A stretch of DNA of 39,576 nt from a virus, in IMG/VR virus record IMGVR_UViG_3300031857_000497, positions 1 to 39,576 of that record. One strand, 5' to 3'. The position numbers were made by a program, and so were the translations under genes. Below the pieces are notes generated by a model. The model did not search any database and was not told where the DNA came from. It saw only the letters and a program-made list of their open reading frames with translations. Shown in pieces: positions 14,855-24,463 of the stretch (the stretch's first letter is position 1; each line of letters opens with the position of its first letter).

Positions 14855-17041
14855 ATGGCAAAAGTTTCATTTGAATTTGATAATGAAGGGTATATCAATG
14901 TTCGTGGTGAAAAATACTCTGCACTTGAAATAGTAAATGATGCGGGAGATACTGCGTTAGATTGGATGTTAGCATCTGATAATGCAGAATTAGTTGCACT
15001 TGCAAGAACATGGGGATTGACTCCAGACAAAGATGATAAAACTGGATCAGTAGAAGAAAAACCCACAGATGATCCTGAAAACGAAGGTAATGTGGATAAT
15101 GCAGTTGATAAGTCTGATACTGGTAGTGGTGGACTGTCCAACGAAGAAATTACAAGTTTAACTGATAAACTTAACATATTGTTTGGATATAAAGTTGTTA
15201 AAGGTGTTGTTCAAAAGGATTCTAAAACTGGAAAACCAGTTATAGCAAATCAAAAGGCCGCTATTAAAATTACAGGTGGTGTTGAGCCAAAAATTCAAGC
15301 CGATGGAACCATTGACATTCCAGGTGATGTTACAATAAATTTAGTTTCAGGAGACAAATCGTTACCGTCAGTAAAAGATGGTAAATTTACTGTAAAATTT
15401 GGAACTATTGGTGGTAATTTTATATGCAGGGGTGTAAAACTTTCATCACTTGAAGGTGGTCCTAAAAAAGTCACTGGACAATTTGATATTTCAAAAAATG
15501 AATTAACTTCATTAGTTGGTTCTCCAGAAGAAGTTGGTAGTTTTTTTGCTACTGATAATAAAAAATTAACATCATTGGCCGGTGGACCAAAAATAATAAA
15601 GGGAATAACTGATACAAATAAGAGTCAAAAAGAATATATCTATGATGTATCTGGCTGTGGATTAACAACATTAGAAGGAAACGGAATAACTTCTTTTGGT
15701 CCAGGTGGGTTTAATTGCGGTGGCAATAAAATTACAAGTTTAGCCGGTTTGGGTGTTGTTACTTCAACTGGTGTAACAAGATTTGATTGTTCTAACAATC
15801 AATTAACATCATTAAATGGAATACCAAAACCAGTAAAAGATACAAAAACTGGTAAACCTGGTAGTTATTGGATAAGTAATAACATTCAAATAACAGTATT
15901 TCCTGTTAATATGGCAGATTTTGAAGTTGATGGATTTGTTGCTAGTGGGTTATCATTAACATCACTTTCTTTTGCACCAAAACAAATATACGGAGATTTT
16001 GATTGTACTAATAATAAAGGTGCAAAAAAACTTACAAATCAAAGTATCGGTTTGGATCGTTTCAAAAAAGGTGGTGGATTTGAAGAAGATGCCGGAAACC
16101 GTATTGTAAAAATAGATGGTGAATTTATTACAAGTGAAGGTGTTTGGAAAGACAAAACATATGATGTTAATACATCATTCAAGAAAGGTGAATCTGTTGG
16201 TGGTGGTGTTTTATCAACAACAAGTGGTGGTGTAATTCAATATAAATATGGAAATGGTACTATAGCACTTACTTTAATTAACAACTTTAGCATTGGATTT
16301 GGAAAAATTACTCCAGTTGTTGATTCAAAAGGAGTACAAATTCGTGGAAGTAATGAAGGAACTGGTTTCAAATATCATTTTGAGGGATTTACACCAAGAA
16401 ACCCTAACCCACAAGCAGTTAAAGGTGCTTACATGGGTCCAAAAGATTATGATGGTAAAATAAGTGGAATGGGATTTGAAGTTTGGCCAGAAAAATATAA
16501 AAATTATATCAACTGGGGAACATGGGAAGCTGCTAGCACTGGATGGGGAACTCTACAACCAACTTGTGCGTTTATTTGGAATGGCAAAAATTATGGTGCA
16601 AAAACAAAAACGTGTGGCAATATATCGGTTGCTATTAGTAGAGGACAACCATCATTAGTATATTCATCAACATATTGGGATAAATCAACTGAAAAATTAA
16701 AACCAAATGCACCTGTAGATCTTTTAATGGCAGGTGGTAGTTCTACTGTTGTTGAAAAAGGTGTAGTTCAAACTGCAAGTTTCTCAAAAGACGATAGAGG
16801 ATGGCCATTTATCGGACAGGCAACACTTAAAGATGGTAAAAAAACTTGGTTTGCGGGTGCAAGTTTAAGTGGTCATTCTGGAAATCAACTTGGGCAAGGA
16901 TTGGTTGAGTATTTTAAGTCGATTGGTGGTAACGTAATAATTGCTGCTCATGGAGATGGTGGAGGATCAACTGCATTTGTTGTAAATAGAAAAGCATACA
17001 CTTCTGGCAACAGACAAGTTTCAGTTATATTATATTGGTAA
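14855..17041 (+). CDS. Leucine-rich-repeat tail protein with C-terminal NAGPA-like glycosidase domain
   Basis: This 728-residue protein combines three parts. Residues 5-57 form a short module ending ALARTWGLTPD that recurs in the next protein. Residues ~186-395 are leucine-rich repeats of a phage type, with units such as LSSLEGGPKKVTGQFDIS, NELTSLVGSPEEVGSF and NNQLTSLNGIPKPV. The C-terminal ~200 residues look like the phosphodiester glycosidase (NAGPA) fold: a CAFIWNGKNYG strand, DLLMAGGSS, and finally HGDGGGSTAFVVNRK with DGGGST at 701-706 followed by the usual NRK...VILYW end. LRRs may bind the receptor or glycan and the NAGPA domain may cut sugar phosphodiester linkages on the cell surface. 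SD is GGAG (GGAGATAGG). Virion location is inferred from position. Confidence 0.7.
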   Translation: MAKVSFEFDNEGYINVRGEKYSALEIVNDAGDTALDWMLASDNAELVALARTWGLTPDKDDKTGSVEEKPTDDPENEGNVDNAVDKSDTGSGGLSNEEITSLTDKLNILFGYKVVKGVVQKDSKTGKPVIANQKAAIKITGGVEPKIQADGTIDIPGDVTINLVSGDKSLPSVKDGKFTVKFGTIGGNFICRGVKLSSLEGGPKKVTGQFDISKNELTSLVGSPEEVGSFFATDNKKLTSLAGGPKIIKGITDTNKSQKEYIYDVSGCGLTTLEGNGITSFGPGGFNCGGNKITSLAGLGVVTSTGVTRFDCSNNQLTSLNGIPKPVKDTKTGKPGSYWISNNIQITVFPVNMADFEVDGFVASGLSLTSLSFAPKQIYGDFDCTNNKGAKKLTNQSIGLDRFKKGGGFEEDAGNRIVKIDGEFITSEGVWKDKTYDVNTSFKKGESVGGGVLSTTSGGVIQYKYGNGTIALTLINNFSIGFGKITPVVDSKGVQIRGSNEGTGFKYHFEGFTPRNPNPQAVKGAYMGPKDYDGKISGMGFEVWPEKYKNYINWGTWEAASTGWGTLQPTCAFIWNGKNYGAKTKTCGNISVAISRGQPSLVYSSTYWDKSTEKLKPNAPVDLLMAGGSSTVVEKGVVQTASFSKDDRGWPFIGQATLKDGKKTWFAGASLSGHSGNQLGQGLVEYFKSIGGNVIIAAHGDGGGSTAFVVNRKAYTSGNRQVSVILYW

Positions 17042-17059
17042 AAATAATAGAGAAAAAAT

Positions 17060-19627
17060 ATGCCAAGAACAGTAGATGATATAGAACAAGATAGTGCTCC
17101 TGATATTAGGATTGCTAGACGTGCATTGAATAGCAATTTACAAGATAACACTAAAATTGATAGAGTTTCTGATGAAGTAAAAGACGATCAATCTAATAAA
17201 AGAACTGATGACGATGGTGGTCAAGATAAATCAAAAAATCCAGATAGTGTTTTTTATCAAGGCGGTAATAATACATCTGGCGGTAATAATACATCTGGCG
17301 GTAATAATACATCTGGTGGAGATGATGATAGTTCTGATGATGAAAACTTAGGTAATTTTGTCAGAGATTTATTCGGAGACAATAAAGAAGAAGACGAAGA
17401 AATTGAAAAACCCGATGATAGGGGACCAACAGATGAAGAACTTGATAAAGAAGAACCTGGTGGTAATGAAGAATCTGGCGGAGAAGCCAATGAAGAAAGA
17501 ACAGGACAATTTGGTTCAAATGACAATTCCGATGATGACAATACAGAAGATCCACCAAACAAAGATGAAAAAGTTAGTATAAATTATTCTCGAAGAAATC
17601 GCAGTAAAGGTGTTACGGTAACATATAAAGGTGTAACATATCAAGTAGATACAAAGGGAACTGAATCCACCACAGATGGCGGTGGTGATCAAGAATGGTT
17701 AGATGATACATTTACCATTGGATCAACTGTAATAAATCTTTCTGAATTTTCAAGTAAGTCTGATTCTGAAAAATTAGAAATTGTTAAAAAAGCGTTGGGG
17801 GAGTCTGGAACACCAACAACTCCACCATCTGGAAAAAAATATAATGTTAATGGATTGGCTTGGTTTCTAAAAAGAGATTCCAAATATGGTGCCCGTGTTA
17901 GTATAGCCGATCCAGATGACACGAAAAAAAGTATATTTTTTGACGATATTGGTAATATAACAGTAAAAGATGTAACCTACACTGCAAAAGAAGTATTTTA
18001 TGAAAACGAATCTGCAGTTGCTTGGTTAAAAAAACAAGTTGATGATACAAAATCAGAAGAATTGGCTGCACTTTATGCGGGATGGGGTTTTACACCCGAT
18101 GCACCACCAGCTGATACACCGAAAGATGAAAACCCAGCAACAAATCCTGATGATCCTGAGAAAAAATTTGAACCAAAATTAAAAGAAAATACAACACCAG
18201 AAGGTGCACCAACAAATGTAGAAAATAGTGCTGCACTTACAACTGGAAAATTAAGAGAACTTAATGGTAAAATTGTTGCTCCTGGAGCAAGTATCAATAT
18301 GTGGGCATCACATATAGATTACAAAGTGCCAAAATATCCAACATCAAATGGGTATTATGGTATTCGTGATCAAAAAGCAAAAACAGATGGATTGGGATTT
18401 GCAAAAGACGAATACAATATCGAAACAAAACTTATCGGTGCTGTAAAAGTTCATTTTAATGCCCAATGGGAAAAGTTAATATCAGGTACTCCAGTTCCTG
18501 TTGCAAAAAATTCTGAAGATCTTAATTTAATAGATTATCCAATAATAATGAATTTTACAGAAGTTGGTGTTTGGAATAAAAAAGTTCCTTATGTTGCTGA
18601 TACACAAACAGAACAGCATAGAATGTTATACAAAGGTTATAGTGGTGGAAGGTATAATATGGATAAATGGGGTATTGGATCTTTTGGTGCCGGTGAAAAC
18701 AAAGGAGGATTTGCTAATTGGGCTGAACAACCACATTGGTGTGGTATATTTACACAACATTGTATAAATCATGGTGGATATACTTTTCCAGGAGATCCGG
18801 TTGCTTTAGCTGCTGCTAATAAAATTAACGATGTATATTTTAATTCTTCACTTAAAAAATTAAAAGAAGTAGGATTAGAAGAAGCAAGTGAATGTTTTGC
18901 TAATGTACCAACTTATTTGGATTCTGCTGGTAAAAGTGTTCCAGTTAAAAAGTTTTTGGATAAAAAGGGATTTGGTGTAAAAGGTGGAAAAAGTGATTAT
19001 TTTACAGATGTATATGGTATTCTTTTAGAAAGTGCAACTTATTCAGAAACAACTGAAAATGAAGTTGTTATGGTTCCAGATGGAAATAAATTAAAACCAA
19101 AAAAGAAAACAAAAGTAAATAGAGAAAAAATACCTGTTGCAGTTAGAGAATCATTATTACCAAATCCAATAATGGTATACTTTATAGGTGGTATTCATTT
19201 TACAAAAGATGGATTAACTTCACAAGGAAAAAAATTATTAGAACATTTTTTATCACAAAGAGGATGGGAGGTTTCTATAATAAGTCGTGGTGGACACATT
19301 GAGGTTTGTCCTTATATTAACCCTGATGGCACTATTGCTCGTTTTGGAGGAAACACTGGTGCAAGTTCATTTGTTAGTAGAGACGGTGGAAAATTTGCTG
19401 CAAAAGGTAGTTCAATATGGGCTTTTAGTGGTGGTGCAAAAGCTGGAACATTTGTTGTATTTACAAAAGTTATTCCAAAGGCTGGATCTCAAAAAGTTGA
19501 GCCAACAATGAACGGACAATTCAGAAGAACGCCGATTGTTGATAGTTATTATAGAAGTATAGATAATAAAACCATATTACCAACATTAAAAAACGTTTTA
19601 TACGATCAAATCGTTGAAAAAGAATAA
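17060..19627 (+). CDS. Tail-associated CHAP-like cysteine peptidase with acidic linker
   Basis: Residues 1-180 are disordered and very acidic, including three GGNNTS units and runs of Asp/Glu. Residues ~293-347 (FFDDIGNITVKDVTYTAKEV to LYAGWGFTPD) match the N-terminal module of the preceding protein. A Pro/Asp-rich linker follows, and the C-terminal half appears enzymatic: QPHWCGIFTQHC with C561 as probable nucleophile and RGGHIEVCPY with H746 as probable partner, followed by an FGGNTG turn, the order seen in CHAP/NlpC-P60-type amidases and endopeptidases. The Cys-His distance (185 residues) is long for CHAP, implying an insertion. Probable role: cutting peptidoglycan peptides during DNA entry. 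Domain identification is moderate. Confidence 0.6.
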   Translation: MPRTVDDIEQDSAPDIRIARRALNSNLQDNTKIDRVSDEVKDDQSNKRTDDDGGQDKSKNPDSVFYQGGNNTSGGNNTSGGNNTSGGDDDSSDDENLGNFVRDLFGDNKEEDEEIEKPDDRGPTDEELDKEEPGGNEESGGEANEERTGQFGSNDNSDDDNTEDPPNKDEKVSINYSRRNRSKGVTVTYKGVTYQVDTKGTESTTDGGGDQEWLDDTFTIGSTVINLSEFSSKSDSEKLEIVKKALGESGTPTTPPSGKKYNVNGLAWFLKRDSKYGARVSIADPDDTKKSIFFDDIGNITVKDVTYTAKEVFYENESAVAWLKKQVDDTKSEELAALYAGWGFTPDAPPADTPKDENPATNPDDPEKKFEPKLKENTTPEGAPTNVENSAALTTGKLRELNGKIVAPGASINMWASHIDYKVPKYPTSNGYYGIRDQKAKTDGLGFAKDEYNIETKLIGAVKVHFNAQWEKLISGTPVPVAKNSEDLNLIDYPIIMNFTEVGVWNKKVPYVADTQTEQHRMLYKGYSGGRYNMDKWGIGSFGAGENKGGFANWAEQPHWCGIFTQHCINHGGYTFPGDPVALAAANKINDVYFNSSLKKLKEVGLEEASECFANVPTYLDSAGKSVPVKKFLDKKGFGVKGGKSDYFTDVYGILLESATYSETTENEVVMVPDGNKLKPKKKTKVNREKIPVAVRESLLPNPIMVYFIGGIHFTKDGLTSQGKKLLEHFLSQRGWEVSIISRGGHIEVCPYINPDGTIARFGGNTGASSFVSRDGGKFAAKGSSIWAFSGGAKAGTFVVFTKVIPKAGSQKVEPTMNGQFRRTPIVDSYYRSIDNKTILPTLKNVLYDQIVEKE
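17261..17314 (+). repeat. Three tandem 18-bp repeats
   Basis: GGCGGTAATAATACATCT occurs three times in tandem (17261-17278, 17279-17296, 17297-17314), apparently identical, encoding three GGNNTS units in the flexible N-terminal linker of the peptidase. Identity at DNA level suggests recent expansion or slippage. Confidence 0.95.
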
Positions 19628-19639
19628 GGAGTTTTTAGT

Positions 19640-20068
19640 ATGAACACGAAGAATTTTTTTACTAAAATAAGAGAAATAATTAGGGAAGAAATCGAATATG
19701 CTCTTGAAAAGAAAATTTCTCAAAAACAAACAAAAAAAGATGATGTTTCTACGTTAAAACATGGTTTATCTATGTATAACGAATCACAATCAACAAAAAA
19801 AGTAGTAAAACCAAAACAACAAAAAAGTGAATTTTCTTCTATACAAGAATTGTTGGCAGAAACAAAAAGAAGTCTTCAAGACAGTTATGAAATGGAAGAT
19901 GAATTTACTTTTACTGCAGATATGGCAGAAGGATTTGGGAATGAAAGAGTAGGTTCGGCTATTCCAAATGGTTACAATAAAACAGAAATACCTAACGAAG
20001 TAATGAGTGCACTTACAAGAGATTATTCTGAACTTATGAAAAAAATTGATGAAAAAAAAGGGAGATAA
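19640..20068 (+). CDS. Hypothetical tail-region protein
   Basis: Unrecognised 142-residue protein. The N-terminus (FFTKIREIIREEIEYAL) is an amphipathic helix of a kind seen at the start of many small phage proteins; the middle is Lys/Gln-rich and probably disordered, and the C-terminal third has acidic and aromatic residues ending in a helix. AAGGAG precedes the ATG, and the gp25 gene starts 3 bp after the stop, so it is in the baseplate operon. No membrane segment. Confidence 0.6.
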   Translation: MNTKNFFTKIREIIREEIEYALEKKISQKQTKKDDVSTLKHGLSMYNESQSTKKVVKPKQQKSEFSSIQELLAETKRSLQDSYEMEDEFTFTADMAEGFGNERVGSAIPNGYNKTEIPNEVMSALTRDYSELMKKIDEKKGR

Positions 20069-20071
20069 TAA

Positions 20072-20581
20072 TTGAGACCACTTTCAAGATCCGGAAATAG
20101 AATAAATTATTTTCAAAAACCTATAAATGAAGGAAACGCCACACAAGGTAACAAGTTTGTTGGTGTAACATTGCCTTTTAATAATCCAAAGGGTATTTTC
20201 TTTCAAAGTAGAACAAATGTAAAACAGTTGTTTTCAAATGTGAGAAACTTGTTATTAACAACAAGAGGTGAGAGATATATGATTCCTGATTTTGGAACAA
20301 ATCTCAAAGCTATATTGTTTGAAAATATAACAAGTGAAGATCAATTTTTAGAAAGTATAAAATCTGATATTGTAGAGGCATTAAATACATGGATGCCTTT
20401 TTTAACAATAGAAAAATTGACAGTTAATATAAATCCAGATGCATCAAATTTAGCCGAAAACGATCATGCGATACAAATAGATTTAACCTTAAAACTTAGA
20501 GAAACAACAATATATTTACCAATAAGACTATTTATATCTACAATAGGTAGAATTGAAATTGCGGCAATAGAACCGCGATGA
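20072..20581 (+). CDS. 25: Baseplate wedge protein gp25-like (GPW/gp25 family)
   Basis: The gp25 family forms the inner wedge ring that contacts the sheath and links to gp6 in contractile tails. The 169-residue protein shows the core NVRNLLLTTRGERYMIPDFG (about 54-73) followed by TNLKAILFEN, and the C-terminal beta part LTLKLRETTIYLPIRLFIS. The start codon is TTG at 20072, supported by GGAG at 20061-20064 with a 7-nt spacing; no ATG exists before the conserved core except well downstream. The gp6-like gene follows at once, the usual contractile-tail order. Confidence 0.9.
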   Translation: MRPLSRSGNRINYFQKPINEGNATQGNKFVGVTLPFNNPKGIFFQSRTNVKQLFSNVRNLLLTTRGERYMIPDFGTNLKAILFENITSEDQFLESIKSDIVEALNTWMPFLTIEKLTVNINPDASNLAENDHAIQIDLTLKLRETTIYLPIRLFISTIGRIEIAAIEPR

Positions 20582-20598
20582 AAATATAGGTGATAAAA

Positions 20599-22488
20599 AT
20601 GGCTTTAATCCAAAAAGATATTCGTTATTCAAATAGAGATTTCAATTCATTAAAAAAATCTTTGATTGATTTTTCTAAAAACTATTTTCCAGATACATAC
20701 CAAGATTTCAATGAAACATCACCTGGAATGTTATTTTTGGAAATGGCAGCTTATGTTGGGGATGTTTTGTCATTTTATACAGATGTTACATTACAAGAAT
20801 CAATGATTCTGTTTGCCAATGAACGTCAAAATATACTCAACATTGCACATTCTCTCGGTTATTCACCAAAAAATAGAGTTGCAGCAAATACAGTATTGGA
20901 TGTTTTTCAAGTTCTACCTGCAAAAAAAGTAGGTACTGAAATAGTTCCAGATTATGATTATGCAATGGCAATAGAACCTGGAATGCGTGTTTCACCAACA
21001 ACTGATGGAACAATTACATTTAGAACAATAGATTATATTGATTTTAAGTCAAGTAGTAGTTTTGATCCAACAGAAGTAACACCGTATGAAATAGATAATA
21101 CAACGGGAGAAGTTACATTTTGGCTTTTAAGAAAGCAAGCAAAAGCCATTTCCGGAACAATTAGATCTACCACATTTAGTGCAGGGGATCCAAAACCATA
21201 CGATAAATTTACAATAGAAGAAACTGATATAATAGAAATTCTTTATGCAATAGATACAGAAGGAAACAAATGGGAACACGTTCCAAATTTGGCACAAGAT
21301 ACTCTATTTGAACCAGTGTTAAACATACCAAGAAATGACAAACAATTAAGTAAATATAGATCAGAAACACCATACTTACTTAAATTGAGAAAAGTTCCTA
21401 GAAGATTTACTTCAAGACAGATGGCAAATGGAAATGTAGAAATACAGTTTGGTGCCGGAATAAGTGATGTAGATGATGAACTGTTAATTCCAAATCCAGA
21501 TTTGGTCGGAGGTTCTTTGCCTATGACAAATCCAAATCTATCAATAAACATAGATCCTTCAAACTTTTTGTATACAAAAACATATGGTCTTGCACCAAAC
21601 AATACAACATTAACATTTTTCTATACAATCGGTGGTGGAACGGAAGATAATGTTCCAAGTGAAGTATTGAACAATGTTCTGAATAGAATAGTAGTTTTAG
21701 ATCCAACCGGATTAGATCCTGTATTATATGGTCAAATTGTATCCAGTTTAGCTGTAACAAATCCAAGACCTGCAACAGGTGGTAAATTTCAAGAAGATAT
21801 ACAAGAAATTAGACAAAATGCCGTTGCTTCTTTTGCTGCACAAAATCGTGCAGTTACAAAAGAAGATTACATAATCCGTGCATATAGTTTACCGTCAAAG
21901 TATGGTTCCATTGCAAAGGCATATATTACAAAAGATACTCAATTAACGAAGGATTCTATATTCAATAGTGATAGAGTTCAAAATGATTTGGCTCTAAATT
22001 TTTATGTTCTTGGTTATGATGTAAATGGTAAACTTACAACAGTAAACAATGCTACAAAAGAAAATCTAAAAAATTATTTGAATTGGTATAGAATACTAAC
22101 AGACGCAATTAACATTCGTGATGCTTATATTATCAATATAGGTGTAAATTTTGACATAATAACTTTACCTGATCAAAATTCAAATCAAGTAGTTCTTCGT
22201 TGTATTGACCGGTTAAAACAATACTTTGATGTAAACAAATGGCAAATAAATCAACCTATTGTGATAAGCAACATATACACAGAATTAGATAGAGTTCCTG
22301 GTGTTCAAACCGTAGTAAATGTAAAAATTAGAAATTTATTTGATACGAACTTGGGTTACTCTCCTCATGCTTACAACATAGAACAAGCAACAAAAGATGG
22401 TGTTTTGTTTCCATCATTAGATCCATCTATTTTTGAAATAAAATATCCAAACAATGATATTGTTGGTAGAGCGAGGTCATTCGGATGA
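20599..22488 (+). CDS. 6: Baseplate wedge protein gp6-like
   Basis: gp6 (baseplate J-like in other phages) dimerises to form the continuous inner ring of the baseplate. The 629-residue length is close to T4 gp6 (660). Support is the N-terminal segment DIRYSNRDFNSLKKSLIDF and ETSPGMLFLEMAAYVGDVLS (about 43-62), characteristic of this family, plus RAVTKEDYIIRAYSLPSKYG in the C-terminal half, a J-protein hallmark. The ATG at 20599 is chosen over GTG 20590 because AGGTGAT (20588-20594) then serves as the SD. Its stop overlaps the next ATG (ATGA). Confidence 0.92.
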   Translation: MALIQKDIRYSNRDFNSLKKSLIDFSKNYFPDTYQDFNETSPGMLFLEMAAYVGDVLSFYTDVTLQESMILFANERQNILNIAHSLGYSPKNRVAANTVLDVFQVLPAKKVGTEIVPDYDYAMAIEPGMRVSPTTDGTITFRTIDYIDFKSSSSFDPTEVTPYEIDNTTGEVTFWLLRKQAKAISGTIRSTTFSAGDPKPYDKFTIEETDIIEILYAIDTEGNKWEHVPNLAQDTLFEPVLNIPRNDKQLSKYRSETPYLLKLRKVPRRFTSRQMANGNVEIQFGAGISDVDDELLIPNPDLVGGSLPMTNPNLSINIDPSNFLYTKTYGLAPNNTTLTFFYTIGGGTEDNVPSEVLNNVLNRIVVLDPTGLDPVLYGQIVSSLAVTNPRPATGGKFQEDIQEIRQNAVASFAAQNRAVTKEDYIIRAYSLPSKYGSIAKAYITKDTQLTKDSIFNSDRVQNDLALNFYVLGYDVNGKLTTVNNATKENLKNYLNWYRILTDAINIRDAYIINIGVNFDIITLPDQNSNQVVLRCIDRLKQYFDVNKWQINQPIVISNIYTELDRVPGVQTVVNVKIRNLFDTNLGYSPHAYNIEQATKDGVLFPSLDPSIFEIKYPNNDIVGRARSFG

Positions 22489-23660
22489 TATATTCTATTT
22501 TTGCACAGCGAGATGCTACAATTTATGAAAGACAATATACCATGAATACTGGTATAGATCCTTTGTTGGAATTGTCCCATGAAACACCTGGTTCAGGTTC
22601 TTCTATTTACAACAGTAGAATACTTGTAAAGTTTGATATGTCAGATGTTGAAAATAGAATTAACTCTGGTAAAATATCTGAAAATGCAAAATACTATTTG
22701 TCTCTTATCACTGCAGATATTAGAGAAATACCACAAGAATACATAATATATGCATATCCATTGAGTTCATCTTGGACTAATGGAACTGGTAAATTTGTAA
22801 ATTTACCATATACAACAGATGGGGTTTCTTGGCGTTATAGAACATCAAAAACAGTTGGAACAGAGTGGGATATACCTCCAAGCATTTCACAATATGAATG
22901 GGACGGTATTTCTGAAAGTTGGATAGATGCAAACATACTTTTTGGTGTAAATTTAACTGCTAATGTTACATCTTCATACTTTACACACGAAGGTGGCGGA
23001 ACATGGTGGGATTATGATGATTTAGAATGCACACAATCGTTTTCATTTCAATCAACAGATATTTATATGGATGTTACCAACATTGCCAGAAGATGGGTAA
23101 CTGGATCTGGTAGATTTGAAAATGATGGTATGTTATTAAAGTTTAGTAACGAAATTGAAAGTTCTCCCAATAATTTATTGAATAGTCTTAAATTTTTTGG
23201 AACTGATAGTAATACAATATATGTTCCACGTTTGAATGTAGTTTGGGATGATTCTGAATTTATTACAGGAAGTTTACAACCTGTTGCTGAAGATAACATG
23301 AATCTTAATGTCAAACTAAAAAAGTTTTATGCAGAAAAAGAAAGGGCAAAAATTAGAATATATGCAAATTCACGTTATCCACAAAAAAATTATACAACAA
23401 CTGCATATCAAACTGTAAATTATTATTTACCATCATCATCTTATTATGAGATTCGTGATGCTCATAGTGATGAAATAATTTTACCGTTTGATTACACTGG
23501 TTCAAAAATTAGTTGTGATGGAACAAGTAGTTATTTTAATCTTTGGATGGATTCTTTTCAACCAGAAAGATTTTATAGAGTTGTAATTAAAGTAGAACGT
23601 GAAGATGGGGATAATGTTCAAATTTTTGACAATAATCATTACTTCAAGGTTGTGCGATGA
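22485..23660 (+). CDS. Baseplate/tail protein, beta-rich, unknown
   Basis: The 391-residue product is rich in aromatic, Ser and Thr residues with alternating beta-type pattern and no membrane segment. Its start (FAQRDATIYERQ...IDPLLELSHE) and the NSRILVKFDMSDV segment resemble the DNRLR-type beta modules of surface proteins, where a strand such as SRILVKFD begins a jelly-roll-like fold; residues 60-270 probably form such a domain. It overlaps the gp6 gene by 4 bp and the next by 4 bp, so it is part of wedge assembly, perhaps occupying the place of T4 gp7/gp8 partners. No direct homology to those could be seen. Confidence 0.6.
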   Translation: MIYSIFAQRDATIYERQYTMNTGIDPLLELSHETPGSGSSIYNSRILVKFDMSDVENRINSGKISENAKYYLSLITADIREIPQEYIIYAYPLSSSWTNGTGKFVNLPYTTDGVSWRYRTSKTVGTEWDIPPSISQYEWDGISESWIDANILFGVNLTANVTSSYFTHEGGGTWWDYDDLECTQSFSFQSTDIYMDVTNIARRWVTGSGRFENDGMLLKFSNEIESSPNNLLNSLKFFGTDSNTIYVPRLNVVWDDSEFITGSLQPVAEDNMNLNVKLKKFYAEKERAKIRIYANSRYPQKNYTTTAYQTVNYYLPSSSYYEIRDAHSDEIILPFDYTGSKISCDGTSSYFNLWMDSFQPERFYRVVIKVEREDGDNVQIFDNNHYFKVVR

Positions 23661-24442
23661 GTAATTTACAAAGAGATTCTGCAACAAACAGAATAATAAG
23701 TTATATCGATGAACGATCTGTTCAAAACAAAGGAAATATAGAAATACCGGTAGTTGATCAAAGATTTTTAGCTGAAAGTTTTGATTTTGTTATTAAATCA
23801 AATTTTACTTCTTTACCTGACGCTGTAAATGCTGAACAAAATTTGTTTAATCAATTAAAAAACATAGAAAATGGAATTTTTGCTGGAGTTCCATTGGGTA
23901 ATCTTTCTGCTACTGATATTCAAAATGTTCAAGATATTGCTAAAAATGAATTACTTCAAAATTTACAAAACATTGTAGAAAGCAATCCTAACAGTATTGC
24001 TAATTTAGAAAGAAGAATTGCTGAATTGGAATCAATAGTAGATAGTCAAAGAGAACAATTAGTAGATTGGCAAAATGCATCAGAAAGATGGCAAGAAACT
24101 GTTAGTCTTTGGGCACGTGAAAATGAAAACCAATCTGTTCGTGCTGATGCATTTGAAAGATTGAGTAACCAACTTTCTGCACAAAATGAACAAATCATTA
24201 CAGAACTCAAAACTGAAATGGATTTACAAAACATAATTGCATCTGGATCAATATCTTCTATTGCACAAAGAGCTGATAAGATGATGAATACATTATTGAC
24301 AGAAGTTGATACTATACGAACAGTCGGTGGTATGTTTACAGATCCAGCAACAGGATATGTAGGAAAATTATCGGAAAAAATCAATGTTGATTTTTTGAAT
24401 GAATCACCACCGGAAGAAAATAATGGCGACGAAGGTGGTTAA
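23657..24442 (+). CDS. Coiled-coil baseplate-associated protein, unknown
   Basis: A 261-residue helical protein. Residues ~25-110 are mixed; residues ~110-215 form an extended coiled coil (NLERRIAELESIVDSQREQL and following), and the C-terminus is flexible and acidic. Lack of membrane helices and tight coupling (ATGA overlap with the preceding gene, 21 bp to the next) suggest a trimeric or dimeric structural connector in the wedge or a fibre-attachment protein. Not recognised as a T4 protein. Confidence 0.6.
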   Translation: MSNLQRDSATNRIISYIDERSVQNKGNIEIPVVDQRFLAESFDFVIKSNFTSLPDAVNAEQNLFNQLKNIENGIFAGVPLGNLSATDIQNVQDIAKNELLQNLQNIVESNPNSIANLERRIAELESIVDSQREQLVDWQNASERWQETVSLWARENENQSVRADAFERLSNQLSAQNEQIITELKTEMDLQNIIASGSISSIAQRADKMMNTLLTEVDTIRTVGGMFTDPATGYVGKLSEKINVDFLNESPPEENNGDEGG

Positions 24443-24463
24443 TAAATAAGGTGATTTAATTTT

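Noticed and set aside
14851-15177. Ser/Pro/Leu-rich minus-strand frame over the start of the LRR protein
   Set aside because: Low-complexity complement of Asp/Glu/Gly-rich coding DNA; the same kind of shadow occurs at 17257-17562.
17261-17314. Tandem repeats as a CRISPR array
   Set aside because: No spacers; the units are contiguous and in frame within a gene.
20590-20598. GTG at 20590 as start of the gp6 gene
   Set aside because: It lies within the SD (AGGTGAT); ATG 20599 has the proper spacing.
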